Shown: positions 23,658 to 31,719, counted from the first letter of the stretch. The stretch: 34,267 nt of DNA from an uncultured Chromatiaceae bacterium (GCA_937978655.1 CALJUX010000079.1:1-34267); one strand, 5' to 3'. Numbers and translations are program-made. The notes: generated by a model from the sequence alone, not told the origin.

Positions 23658-24756
23658 TTACAAACCGGCTTTTAAGCTGGCTTCGATAAATTTGTCCAAA
23701 TCCCCGTCCAGCACTGACTGGGTATTACGGGTTTCGACACCGGTACGCAAATCTTTGATGCGCGAATCGTCCAGCACATAAGAGCGGATCTGACTGCCCC
23801 AGCCGATATCGGATTTGGTGTCTTCCAGTGCTTGCTTTTCTGCATTTTGTTTTTGCAATTCAAACTCATAGAGTTTGGCGCGCAGCTGTTTAAATGCGTT
23901 GTCGCGGTTTTTGTGCTGCGAACGGTCGTTCTGACACTGCACCACGATATTGGTCGGTAAGTGGGTGATCCGCACCGCAGAGTCGGTTCTGTTGACGTGC
24001 TGACCACCGGCACCAGAAGCACGGTAGGTATCGATCCGCAGATCTGACGGATTGATTTCAATTTCAATATCGTCGTCAATTTCCGGTGACACAAACACTG
24101 AGGCAAATGAGGTGTGACGGCGGTTGCCGGAGTCAAATGGACTCTTGCGCACTAAGCGGTGCACGCCGGTTTCAGTGCGTAACCAGCCGTAGGCGTATTC
24201 ACCAGTGAATTTGATAGTACAGCCTTTGATACCCGCGACGTCACCGTCGGTGACTTCATACAGTTCCGGGCTGAAGCCCTTGGCTTCACCCCAGCGCAGA
24301 TACATGCGCATCAGCATGCTGGCCCAGTCCTGCGCTTCAGTACCGCCAGAGCCGGACTGAATATCGAGGAAGCAGTTGTCAGCATCGTGTTTGCCAGAGA
24401 ACATCCGGCGGAATTCCAGTTTAGCCAGCTGGGCTGCGAGGTCTGCCAACTCGGTCTGTGCTTCGGTAAAAGTCTCTTCGTCTTCGGCTTCCACCGCCAG
24501 CTCAACCAGACCGGCGACATCTTCGAGGCCTTGGTCCAGTTTATCGATGGTACTGACGATTTGCTCCAGCGCCGAACGCTCTTTACCCAGCGCCTGCGCT
24601 TTTTCCGGATTATTCCAGACCGCAGAGTCTTCCAGCTCGCGGGAGACTTCTTCTAACTTTTCTTTCTTTGCATCATAGTCAAAGATACCCCCGAAGCACA
24701 TCGGTGCGTTCAGCTAAGTCTTTGATACTGTTGTAAACTGGATTAACTTCAAACAT
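23658..24756 (-). CDS. prfB: Peptide chain release factor 2, with programmed +1 frameshift
   Basis: RF2 ends translation at UGA and UAA. The gene is in two frames: codons 1-25 (24756-24682, beginning MFEVNPVYNS) end at an in-frame TGA at 24681-24679; shifting forward one base resumes at GAC (24680-24678) and runs to 23658. The product is 365 residues, identical in length to E. coli RF2. The stop-codon recognition motif SPF is at 205-207 and the catalytic GGQ at 250-252. Residue 246 is Ala, the form found in most bacteria rather than the Thr of E. coli K-12. A single-frame call starting inside at 24701 would lose the true N-terminus. lysS follows in the same operon. Confidence 0.96.
24678..24693 (-). 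promoter_or_regulatory. prfB programmed frameshift site
   Basis: On the minus strand the sequence CGGGGGTATCTTTGAC holds a Shine-Dalgarno-like GGGGG three bases before the slippery CTT-TGA-C. When RF2 is scarce the ribosome pauses at UGA and shifts +1, making more RF2: a classic autoregulatory loop. The E. coli site differs only in its first base (A for C). Confidence 0.96.
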
Positions 24757-24865
24757 GATTTTGCCAGGCGCCTGAAAAAATAGGCGCCGATTGTAGCAAA
24801 ATTTCAGCCTGAGGTGCAGCCTTTTGCGGCTTTCCGGATGGCCGTGGTTGCCAGTGTCAACCGAT

Positions 24866-26590
24866 TCAGGCCGGCCACAGATGCCGCACCAGCAATTGCA
24901 GATTCTGCTGGTCGCGGAACTCATTGATATCCAGCTGATATGCCAGCTCCACCTGCTGAATTTGCGGGTTTGGCCAGCTTTTAACGTCGGCATTAAACCA
25001 AATCGCATCAAACAGTTTGCCGTCAGCACCCTGCAACATCATTTTCAGGTGTTTTTCCGCCAGCAGACGCTGTTGCACCAGCTTAAAACGACCATGGAAC
25101 ACCGGTTCAGGAAACGCCTGACCCCAGGGGCCGGCATTTTGAATCAGCTGCGCCAGACTGATATCCAGCTCCTGTGGCTGCAATTCGCCGTCGCTGTACA
25201 CCAGCGCTGTTAAATGCTCCGGCTGAATAAAACGGCTGGTCTGTGCCGCCAGCGCCTGCACAAACAGCTCAAACTGTGCTTCGGCAATGGTCAGCCCCGC
25301 CGCCATGGCATGGCCACCAAATTTTTTAATCAGGCCTGGTTCGGCGGTGGACACCGCCTCAAGTAAATCGCGCATATGCACACCGGGCACTGAGCGGGCG
25401 GAGCCTTTCAGCTCGCCGTTATCGCCACGGGCAAAGGCAATCACCGGCCGGTGCCAGGCTTCTTTAACCCGCCCTGCCAGAATGCCAATCACGCCCTGAT
25501 GCCAGTCATGCTGGTACAGACACAAACAAGCTGGCAAGTCGCTACTTGTTAATGACAGCCGGCCGAGCGCTGCCATCGCTTCCGTTTGCATGCCTTGTTC
25601 AATCTCGCGCCGTTCCAGATTCAGGCTGTCGAGTTCTGCCGCGAGGCGCCGTGCATTGTTGATATCAGGCGATAACAAACAGGCGATGCCAATCGACATA
25701 TCGTCCAGCCGACCGGCCGCATTTAGCCGTGGCGCTAAGGCAAAACCAAAATCCTGCGCGCTGAGCCGCCCGGCTTTGCGGTTGGCGACATCAATCAGTG
25801 CCTGAATACCAGGCCGCACCTTGCCGCTGCGAATACGCTGCAAGCCCTGATGTACCAGAATGCGGTTGTTACGATCCAGCGGCACTACATCGGCCACAGT
25901 GCCAAGTGCAACCAAATCAAGCAGCTCGGCCAGATTCGGCTCCGGCAGCTGGATAAAAGCCCCCTGCTCGCGCAGTGCGGCCCGCACCGCCAGCAGCAGA
26001 TAAAACGCCACGCCCACGCCAGCCAGCGCTTTACTGGGAAACTCACAGCCGGGCTGATTCGGATTGACTATCGCATCGGCGTCCGGCAGTTCGCTGCCGG
26101 CAAGGTGATGGTCAGTCACCAGCACACGCACACCGGCCGCTTTGGCCCGTGCCACGCCTTCGATAGCCGAAATGCCGTTATCGACAGTGACGATCAGCTC
26201 AGCACCATGCTTCAGTGCCAGCTCAGCCATTTCCACCGACAGGCCATAGCCGTATTCAAAGCGGTTTGGTACCAGAAAATCGACGTTGGCAAAACCCAAA
26301 GCCCGCAGGCCGGCCAGCAATGTCGCCGTACTGGTGGCACCATCCGCGTCAAAATCGCCGACGATCAGAATACGTTGTTGCGTCAGACGGGCGTCCAGCA
26401 GCAACGCCACGGCCGCCGGCATGCCCTTCAGCAACTGATATGGCAGCAGTTGCTGTGCGCTGCGGCTCAATTCATGCTCATCAGCAATACCGCGGTGGGC
26501 GTACAGCCGTTGCAACACCGGATGCACCGGCAGAGAAAAAGCGGCCGGTGCGAGCACCGGCCTGAGTTGTAAGGTTTTATCAAGCGTCAT
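24866..26590 (-). CDS. recJ: Single-stranded-DNA-specific exonuclease RecJ
   Basis: 574 residues (E. coli 577). RecJ digests single-stranded DNA 5' to 3' in RecF-pathway recombination, mismatch repair and base-excision repair. DHH-family metal motifs are in order: GDFDADGATS (78-87), TVDNG (135-139), and TDHHLAG with Asp160-His161-His162. The DHHA1 domain has FGGHAMAAGLTI and ends in an OB fold. It starts 5 bases after the dsbC stop. Its stop is 109 bases from prfB, a gap with no gene apart from short GGCGCC repeats at 24769-24787. Confidence 0.95.
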   Translation of the reverse strand: MTLDKTLQLRPVLAPAAFSLPVHPVLQRLYAHRGIADEHELSRSAQQLLPYQLLKGMPAAVALLLDARLTQQRILIVGDFDADGATSTATLLAGLRALGFANVDFLVPNRFEYGYGLSVEMAELALKHGAELIVTVDNGISAIEGVARAKAAGVRVLVTDHHLAGSELPDADAIVNPNQPGCEFPSKALAGVGVAFYLLLAVRAALREQGAFIQLPEPNLAELLDLVALGTVADVVPLDRNNRILVHQGLQRIRSGKVRPGIQALIDVANRKAGRLSAQDFGFALAPRLNAAGRLDDMSIGIACLLSPDINNARRLAAELDSLNLERREIEQGMQTEAMAALGRLSLTSSDLPACLCLYQHDWHQGVIGILAGRVKEAWHRPVIAFARGDNGELKGSARSVPGVHMRDLLEAVSTAEPGLIKKFGGHAMAAGLTIAEAQFELFVQALAAQTSRFIQPEHLTALVYSDGELQPQELDISLAQLIQNAGPWGQAFPEPVFHGRFKLVQQRLLAEKHLKMMLQGADGKLFDAIWFNADVKSWPNPQIQQVELAYQLDINEFRDQQNLQLLVRHLWPA

Positions 26591-26595
26591 CTGGC

Positions 26596-27327
26596 TTATC
26601 TTTTCGCCAGTTGGGTCAGCGTTGCAGCCAGTGCTTCAGCCGGCTGGTAGCCTGGGATCAGCGTGCCGTCCGGCAGCACTAAAGCCGGGGTTCCGCTAAT
26701 GCCAAAACTCTGGCCTAAGTGATATTGGGCTGCGACATTATTGTCACATTTGGCCACCGACACGTCGCTGCCGGATTTGGCTTTACTCATCGCGCCTTGT
26801 TTATCTTTGGAACACCAAATGGATTCCAGCGTGCTGAACGTCTGACTGTTCTCACCACCACGCGGGTACGCCAGATAACGGATGGTGATGCCGGCGTCTA
26901 AGTAATCCTCGATTTCACTGTGCAGCTTGCGGCAATAACCACAGTCGGTATCGGTAAATACGGTGACGACAAACTTCTCGTTTTTCGCTTTGAACTCAAT
27001 GGCAGATGGTGTCATCTTGCTGATGCCCGCCTGGCGCATCGGCTTCATCACTTCTTCATTGATATGAACTTTATTTTTTAAATCAAAGACTTCGCCCTGA
27101 ATTAAATAGCGGCCATCGTTACTTGCGAAAAACAAACCACGGTCGGTGAACACCTGCAATAATCCGGGGACCGGCGCATTGGCCACCGATGTTGGTTTGA
27201 GGCCAATTTCTGCCATCAATTTATGCAGCTGCTGGTCTGCCGGCGCGGCCAGCGGCGCACCTGCGGAAGCAGCGAACAACGGGGCGGCCGGCAGGGCCAG
27301 CAATAAGGCTGCAATGATCTGTTTCAT
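26596..27327 (-). CDS. dsbC: Thiol:disulfide isomerase DsbC
   Basis: 243 residues (E. coli precursor 236). DsbC is a periplasmic dimer that rearranges wrong disulfides in exported proteins and is kept reduced by DsbD. A signal peptide (about 1-20, ending PLFAA) precedes the N-terminal dimerisation domain. The thioredoxin domain has the active site CGYC (129-132) and the cis-Pro loop GTPAL (Pro214). Cys172 and Cys194 match the second, structural disulfide of E. coli DsbC. AAGGAA precedes the ATG. It lies between xerD and recJ, as in E. coli. Confidence 0.95.
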   Translation of the reverse strand: MKQIIAALLLALPAAPLFAASAGAPLAAPADQQLHKLMAEIGLKPTSVANAPVPGLLQVFTDRGLFFASNDGRYLIQGEVFDLKNKVHINEEVMKPMRQAGISKMTPSAIEFKAKNEKFVVTVFTDTDCGYCRKLHSEIEDYLDAGITIRYLAYPRGGENSQTFSTLESIWCSKDKQGAMSKAKSGSDVSVAKCDNNVAAQYHLGQSFGISGTPALVLPDGTLIPGYQPAEALAATLTQLAKR

Positions 27328-27345
27328 AAAAATTCCTTGCTCATC

Positions 27346-28269
27346 CTAACCTCGCGGATGATGTAACTGATGTAACTGTTTGAGCCGCAGCTGCGCGACA
27401 TGGGTATAAATCTGGGTTGTCGACAGATCACTGTGACCCAGCAATAACTGTACGACCCGCAGATCGGCACCGTGGTTCAGCAAATGCGTGGCAAAAGCAT
27501 GCCGAAGCGTATGCGGTGACAGCTCTGCGCTGATGCCCGCCACTTTGGCATAAAACTTAATCCGGTGCCAGAACGTCTGTCGCGTCATTTGCACACCCCG
27601 CAGACTGGGAAACAACACGTCTGAAGGTTCACTCAGCAGCAAAGGCCGGCCATGGGCCAGATAACGTGCCAGCCAGTCAGCGGCAGCTTCACCAAAAGGC
27701 ACCAGCCGTTCTTTGGCACCTTTGCCAGTCACCCGCACCACGTTCTGGCGCAAATTCAGCTGATGCAAGGTCAGACTGACCAGCTCTGTGACCCGTAAAC
27801 CGGACGCATACAGCAGCTCCAGCATCACTTTATCGCGAAACTGGATGGCTTCATTTAAATCCGGGGCTTCCAGCAAGGCACTGACATCCGCTTCCGATAA
27901 CGACTTTGGCAACGGCTGGCCCAGTTTAGGATTTAAGATGCCGGCCAGTGGGTCCTGTGCAATGCTGCCACGCTGATGCAGCGTCTGAAAAAACCGCCGC
28001 AGACTGCTCAGGCAGCGGGCGGTGCTACGCGGCGACAGTCCCAGGTCATAACGGTGTGCCAGATACAGTTCCAGCAGCGCAGGGCTGGCCAGTGCAAACG
28101 GCTGACCTTGTTGCTGCGCGAACAAAGCAAACTTGCGCAAATCGGTGCCATAAGCGGCCAGCGTATGGCGGCTGACGCCATCACTGAGCCACAGCGTATC
28201 AAGAAACTCTTTGATCTGCGCTTCACAGGCCGGATCCAGCGCACTGCTTTTTTTGCGGGCATCAGCCAT
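27346..28269 (-). CDS. xerD: Site-specific tyrosine recombinase XerD
   Basis: 307 residues from ATG 28269, which follows AGGAG at good spacing; a TTG two codons upstream is too close to that site. XerD acts with XerC and FtsK at dif to resolve chromosome dimers. The N-terminal SAM-like core-binding domain is about 18-105. The catalytic residues are Arg159 (SGLRVTEL), Lys183, His253 and Arg256 (HTLRHAFATH), His279 (LLGHSDLST) and the nucleophile Tyr288 (QIYTHV). No dif sequence or XerC partner is in the window. It heads the xerD-dsbC-recJ-prfB-lysS unit. Confidence 0.96.
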   Translation of the reverse strand: MADARKKSSALDPACEAQIKEFLDTLWLSDGVSRHTLAAYGTDLRKFALFAQQQGQPFALASPALLELYLAHRYDLGLSPRSTARCLSSLRRFFQTLHQRGSIAQDPLAGILNPKLGQPLPKSLSEADVSALLEAPDLNEAIQFRDKVMLELLYASGLRVTELVSLTLHQLNLRQNVVRVTGKGAKERLVPFGEAAADWLARYLAHGRPLLLSEPSDVLFPSLRGVQMTRQTFWHRIKFYAKVAGISAELSPHTLRHAFATHLLNHGADLRVVQLLLGHSDLSTTQIYTHVAQLRLKQLHQLHHPRG

Positions 28270-28289
28270 CAGCAAACTCCTGCGTGCAC

Positions 28290-28318
28290 TTGGGTGTCAA
28301 TGCGGGCTCTGTTACAAT
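28290..28318 (+). promoter_or_regulatory. Promoter for fldB
   Basis: TTGGGT (28290-28295) and TACAAT (28313-28318) are 17 bases apart, with a predicted start near 28325 and a leader of about 65 bases. SoxS controls fldB in E. coli; I could not identify a soxbox here. Confidence 0.5.
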
Positions 28319-28389
28319 CGCCGCCCTGCACTACAAGGTGATCGCACCGGGCGAAGGCACTGCCAGCGGTTCGACAAAAGGTTCGAGAA

Positions 28390-28929
28390 ATGAATATTGC
28401 CATTTTTTATGGGTCCACCACCTGTTACACCGAAATGACCGCCGAGAAGCTGAAAGTTTTGCTCGAATCGGATCCGGCGTTGCCGGGGCCGGTCAGTGTA
28501 TCACTGCACAATATTAAACAGCAGCCACTGCAACGGATGCAGCAGTATGATGTGCTGGTCCTCGGCATTTCAACCTGGGATTTCGGTGAGTTGCAGGAAG
28601 ACTGGGAAGCGCACTGGGACGATATTCGCGACGTCAATCTTGGCGGTAAAATTGTCGCTATTTATGGCATGGGTGACCAGATTGGCTACAGCGAATGGTT
28701 TGTCGATGCGATGGGCATGCTCAGTGATGCGATTGCCGACCAGGACTGTCAGCGCATTGGTTTCTGGTCCACTGCTGGCTATCAGTTTGATAAATCCAAA
28801 GCAGTGACCCCAGATGGAGAATGGTTCGTTGGCCTCGCCCTTGACGATGAAAACCAATACGACTTGTCGGATGAGCGCTTGCTGCGCTGGGCAAGCCAGC
28901 TGGTCAGTGAAATCAATGAGCTGGGCTGA
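28390..28929 (+). CDS. fldB: Flavodoxin FldB
   Basis: 179 residues (E. coli FldB 173). Flavodoxins carry single electrons in the cytoplasm through bound FMN, for example to reductive and radical-SAM enzymes. The phosphate loop GSTTCYTEM (8-16) and the two isoalloxazine loops (STWDFGELQEDW and YGMGDQIGYSEWFVDAMG) are intact. The ending (LALDDENQYDLSDERLLRW) is typical. FldB rather than FldA is favoured by the CYTEM loop and by divergence from xerD, as in E. coli. An AGG lies 8 bases before the ATG. Confidence 0.92.
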   Translation: MNIAIFYGSTTCYTEMTAEKLKVLLESDPALPGPVSVSLHNIKQQPLQRMQQYDVLVLGISTWDFGELQEDWEAHWDDIRDVNLGGKIVAIYGMGDQIGYSEWFVDAMGMLSDAIADQDCQRIGFWSTAGYQFDKSKAVTPDGEWFVGLALDDENQYDLSDERLLRWASQLVSEINELG

Positions 28930-28968
28930 TCACGCTGGCAGCACCGCTGCAGGCCGCACCACTGCTGG

Positions 28969-29028
28969 TTTTTCCGCCAAATCAATCCTAACTGACTGAT
29001 TCCGCTCAGTCTGCTTCTGGCGGAAAAA
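28969..29028. repeat. Long inverted repeat downstream of fldB
   Basis: TTTTTCCGCCA (28969-28979) is an exact reverse complement of TGGCGGAAAAA (29018-29028), 38 bases apart. Inside, GACTG (28994-28998) and CAGTC (29007-29011) can also pair. No T run follows on either strand, so it is not a standard terminator. It precedes the riboswitch promoter by 24 bases and could form the fldB mRNA end or a protein-binding site. A weaker fldB terminator candidate, CAGCA/TGCTG then TTTTT, sits at 28939-28973. Confidence 0.5.
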
Positions 29029-29052
29029 AGTGCACAAATGTTAAAATAACCC

Positions 29053-29081
29053 TTGCGTCGCGGTTTTTCTCTGCATAGAAT
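29053..29081 (+). promoter_or_regulatory. Promoter driving the riboswitch leader
   Basis: TTGCGT (29053-29058) and TAGAAT (29076-29081) are separated by exactly 17 bases. The predicted start near 29088 puts the aptamer at the very 5' end of the RNA, which supports both calls. Confidence 0.7.
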
Positions 29082-29088
29082 GCGCCAC

Positions 29089-29171
29089 ATCGAAAGGCAA
29101 GACAGTTGAAAGACTGCTCGCGCAAAGCTTCGGGTCTAAGGGTGAAATCACCTATGACAGCCGGGCCGCCG
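29089..29171 (+). promoter_or_regulatory. Cyclic di-GMP-I (GEMM) riboswitch aptamer
   Basis: The aptamer elements appear in order: GGCAA (29096-29100); a hairpin CAGT-TGAAAG-ACTG (29103-29116) with a GAAA tetraloop; the core GCGCAAAGC (29120-29128) then CGGG; a second hairpin opening with CTAAG and closing with TATGA (29135-29157), which together resemble the 11-nucleotide tetraloop receptor; and AGCCGGGCCGCC (29159-29170). By hand alignment to the V. cholerae Vc2 RNA, G20, which selects c-di-GMP over cGAMP, corresponds to G29096, and C92 to C29169. The downstream gene encodes a small secreted DUF3718 protein. Regulation is probably in the 128-base stretch from aptamer end to start codon. Confidence 0.82.
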
Positions 29172-29298
29172 TTCCCAACTTACTTAGGGAATGAAGATAG
29201 ACAAAACGCTCCGGCAGTTTTGTATCTGCGCAGACTCTCTGCTTGCCTTTCATCGAATCCCCTGACCTGATAAATGCCTGTTGGCACCGGAGTTAACG

Positions 29299-29670
29299 AT
29301 GAATTTCAAGACACTGACTTTAATTGCTGTTGTTGTAAGCCCACTGTTCGCAATCGCTCCAGCCAGTGCTGATGATCAAATCGCGCAATCTCTGTGTTCT
29401 TATGTTGCGGCCAATGACAAAAACAGCATCCGCAAAACCCTGTCTGACAGCAAACTGCGCATCAAAAACGTTTACGACGGTATCCAGTGTGACGGTCTGC
29501 CAATGATCCGTTTTGCTATCAAACACAATGCCGCTGATGCTGCTGAATTCATCGTCAAGCAGTTACCAGGCAGCCAGGTGTCGAAATCAGGTGACGTCGA
29601 GTGGGCCCAAAGCAACGGTTTTGCTGCATCGCCAATCATCGAAACGATCAAAGCGCGCAGCGCCAGCTAA
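29299..29670 (+). CDS. Secreted DUF3718 protein
   Basis: 123 residues from ATG 29299, which follows CCGGAG by 6 bases; a start six codons upstream is unlikely. A signal peptide ends at about ASA-24. The mature part, about 99 residues, shows the DUF3718 pattern: a conserved Cys33 in LCSYV, NDKNSIRKTL, LRIKNVYDGIQCDG with Cys64, then MIRFAIKHNAADAAEFIVKQLP. The two cysteines could form one disulfide in the periplasm. The family is of unknown function and, as far as I recall, mostly found in Shewanella-like and related marine gammaproteobacteria. The c-di-GMP riboswitch in its leader ties its expression to the motile/sessile switch. It ends 20 bases before the stop of ycaQ on the other strand. 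Confidence 0.82.
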   Translation: MNFKTLTLIAVVVSPLFAIAPASADDQIAQSLCSYVAANDKNSIRKTLSDSKLRIKNVYDGIQCDGLPMIRFAIKHNAADAAEFIVKQLPGSQVSKSGDVEWAQSNGFAASPIIETIKARSAS

Positions 29671-29690
29671 GCACTGAATAGCCCCCTTAT

Positions 29691-30890
29691 TTACTGCTGT
29701 GCTTCAGCCCGCAATTGCGGGCTGATTTCATTTTGGAACCAATGTTGTAGATTAGGTTCTGCCCGCACTAACACCACCTCAGTACAGCCATTAAAACCGG
29801 CATAAGCCCTAAGCGCTTTGGCAAACTGCTGCATAAACCGGTTTTTCCGCAGCCACTGCGGCGCCAGCTGCAAGTGTTGTAATAACAACACCCCTTGGTC
29901 GCGCTGCGCTTTGACATCCACCAACCCGACATAGGCTGTGCCATAAAACACCGGCAAACTGTAATAACCGAATTGACGTTTTTCCGCTGGGACATAGATT
30001 TCCAACTGATAGTCCGCCCCAAACCAATGTTGTAAACGCTGGCGTTGGATCAACAGATTATCAAAGGGGTTCAGTAAATAGACCTGAGTCGCCTTCGCTG
30101 GCAGCTGCCATTGTGAGGTATTTGCGTAATAACTCTGGCCCTGATACTGAAAACACTGCAGCACGCCGCTGTGCACCAGCTCTTTTAGCAGATGGGTCAC
30201 CGCAGCTTTCATCCCAGGGCGCAGATAACTGATTTGACTGGCGGTGGCCGCCACGTGGCACTGCAAAAAACGCTCAATCAGATGCTGCGCATATTCACGC
30301 TCATTTGGGACCCGGCAATCGGTGCCGGCCGGTAACACCCGCTCGGTCAAATCCAGCACTTTCTGAAAACGCTCGCGGCGCACCACCATCAGCTCGCCTT
30401 GCATAAAGAGTTGCTCCAGCGCCTTTTTGGCCGGCTGCCAGTCCCACCAGGGGCCACTGGCTTCAGTCGTTTTGGCAAAGTCCGCGGCTTTTAACGGCCC
30501 TTCGGCGCGAATGCGGGCGCGTACTTCGCGCATTTGTTGGTGGTCCGGCGTATACCAGTGTTTCTGGCCTTGCTGGAGCTGTGCTTTACGATACAGACTG
30601 AAACGAAAATCCTGCATCGGCAAAAACGCGGCGGCATGCGACCAGTATTCAAAAATCTGCTTATTTTCTAATAAATCATCCAGCCACTGCGGCTGATAGT
30701 TTTTCACCCGGTTAAACAACACATGGTGATGGGCGCGCTCGACGACGTTAACCGAATCAATCTGCACATAACCAAGCTGTGCAATCACTTGTAATGTGCC
30801 GCTGCGCCGGCTTTGCGGGGTGCTCAGTTGCTGCTTCGCCAGCAGCAACTGTAAAAACTCATCTGGTGACAGTGGCAATGGCGTCGACAT
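29691..30890 (-). CDS. ycaQ: Winged-helix DNA glycosylase, YcaQ/AlkX family
   Basis: 399 residues (E. coli YcaQ 410). YcaQ is a winged-helix (HTH_42) DNA glycosylase that unhooks interstrand crosslinks and some alkylated bases; this protein is assigned to the family by sequence and not tested. The proposed catalytic QxD motif is present as YVQIDSVNVVERAHH, near residues 40-52, followed by NYQPQWLDDLLEN and FEYWSHAAAFLPMQDFR. Winged-helix modules follow in the middle and LLNPFDNLLIQRQR near 273-286. The protein starts 9 bases after the trmN6 stop, with its AGGGGA site within the gap, so the two are co-transcribed. Confidence 0.87.
   Translation of the reverse strand: MSTPLPLSPDEFLQLLLAKQQLSTPQSRRSGTLQVIAQLGYVQIDSVNVVERAHHHVLFNRVKNYQPQWLDDLLENKQIFEYWSHAAAFLPMQDFRFSLYRKAQLQQGQKHWYTPDHQQMREVRARIRAEGPLKAADFAKTTEASGPWWDWQPAKKALEQLFMQGELMVVRRERFQKVLDLTERVLPAGTDCRVPNEREYAQHLIERFLQCHVAATASQISYLRPGMKAAVTHLLKELVHSGVLQCFQYQGQSYYANTSQWQLPAKATQVYLLNPFDNLLIQRQRLQHWFGADYQLEIYVPAEKRQFGYYSLPVFYGTAYVGLVDVKAQRDQGVLLLQHLQLAPQWLRKNRFMQQFAKALRAYAGFNGCTEVVLVRAEPNLQHWFQNEISPQLRAEAQQ
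29704..29725 (+). terminator. Terminator-like palindrome inside the 3' end of ycaQ
   Basis: TCAGCCCGC and GCGGGCTGA surround AATT in a perfect 22-base palindrome, followed on the plus strand by ATTTCATTTT. It lies 33 bases past the DUF3718 stop and overlaps the last codons of ycaQ, so it may end the plus-strand transcript while coding on the minus strand. Confidence 0.6.
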
Positions 30891-30899
30891 GGCATCCCC

Positions 30900-31628
30900 T
30901 TAAAAATTCAGATAAAAATCCGCCAGCAGCTGGCGATAAGCCGGACTGTAGTGCCCTTGTTCGTCGCGCACCAGCAATACCGGCAGCCGTTCGGGGGCGG
31001 CCGGAGCAAGCCCAAGCTCCAGCAACAGCCGCGCCGGGATTTTATCTGGCTGACTTTGTACCGCCTGTGACCTGATTAAATGCCAGCCGCTATCTTTCGC
31101 CAAAATCAGCAAATGCTCAGCTTCTAATACCGGTAAAATCAAACTGAAACGCCCGGTTGGCGCAAGTAATGCCGCGGCAGCCTGCAATAATCCGGCAAAT
31201 GGCAGCTGGTCATTGTGGCGTGCCAGTTGTTTTTGCCGGTCTGGATTGGCCAAAGCGGCAGTGAAATACGGCGGATTGGACGTGATCTGCTGATAGCGGC
31301 GCTGTGCCAAGTGGTCAGCGCTGCCCGGATAGGTTAAAATATCCCGTTCGATCACCCGGATCCTTGCAGACCAGGGGCTGGCGGCCACATTAAATCGGGC
31401 TTCTGCCGCTGCGGCAGCGTCAAGCTCGACGGCGTCAATCTGTTGCGAAGGGCCGGTGCGCTGCGCCAGCATCAGACTCAGAATGCCGCTGCCGCAACCA
31501 ATATCCAGGCAATCGCCGCTGGCCGGCACTGAAGTCCAGGCGCCCAGCAACAACGCATCAGTGCCGACTTTCATCGCACAGTGCTGATGTGACACAAAAA
31601 ATTGTTTACAACGAAAGCCTGCAGCCAT
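30900..31628 (-). CDS. trmN6: tRNA1(Val) (adenine-37-N6)-methyltransferase TrmN6
   Basis: 242 residues (E. coli YfiC 245). The enzyme methylates N6 of A37 in tRNA-Val. The SAM-binding loop is DIGCGSGILSLMLAQ (42-56), the acidic residue at the end of strand 2 lies in VELD (67-70), and the amino-methyltransferase motif NPPY is at 118-121. The N-terminus FRCKQFFVSHQHCAMKVGTDALLLGAW matches the YfiC family. It diverges from srmB, as in E. coli, with 91 bases between the two starts. Confidence 0.93.
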   Translation of the reverse strand: MAAGFRCKQFFVSHQHCAMKVGTDALLLGAWTSVPASGDCLDIGCGSGILSLMLAQRTGPSQQIDAVELDAAAAAEARFNVAASPWSARIRVIERDILTYPGSADHLAQRRYQQITSNPPYFTAALANPDRQKQLARHNDQLPFAGLLQAAAALLAPTGRFSLILPVLEAEHLLILAKDSGWHLIRSQAVQSQPDKIPARLLLELGLAPAAPERLPVLLVRDEQGHYSPAYRQLLADFYLNF

Positions 31629-31719
31629 GACGCCCCGCGCAAAAGGTTGCAGTGTAACGGATGCCTCCGCTGTCAGTACAGCGTGGCGCCGCCCAAGTTA
31701 ACCCAGAAGGTATTTGACT

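Noticed and set aside
25850..26572. 240-codon frame antisense to recJ
   Set aside because: It fully overlaps the conserved RecJ domains on the other strand. The sequence is His/Gln-rich, as expected of a shadow frame, with no domain.
28284..28301. Perfect TTGACA upstream of xerD on the minus strand
   Set aside because: It is too close to the start codon, and no -10 box lies at the right distance.
28969..29028. Inverted repeat considered as the fldB terminator
   Set aside because: The Ts precede the stem and the As follow it, the wrong order for termination on either strand.
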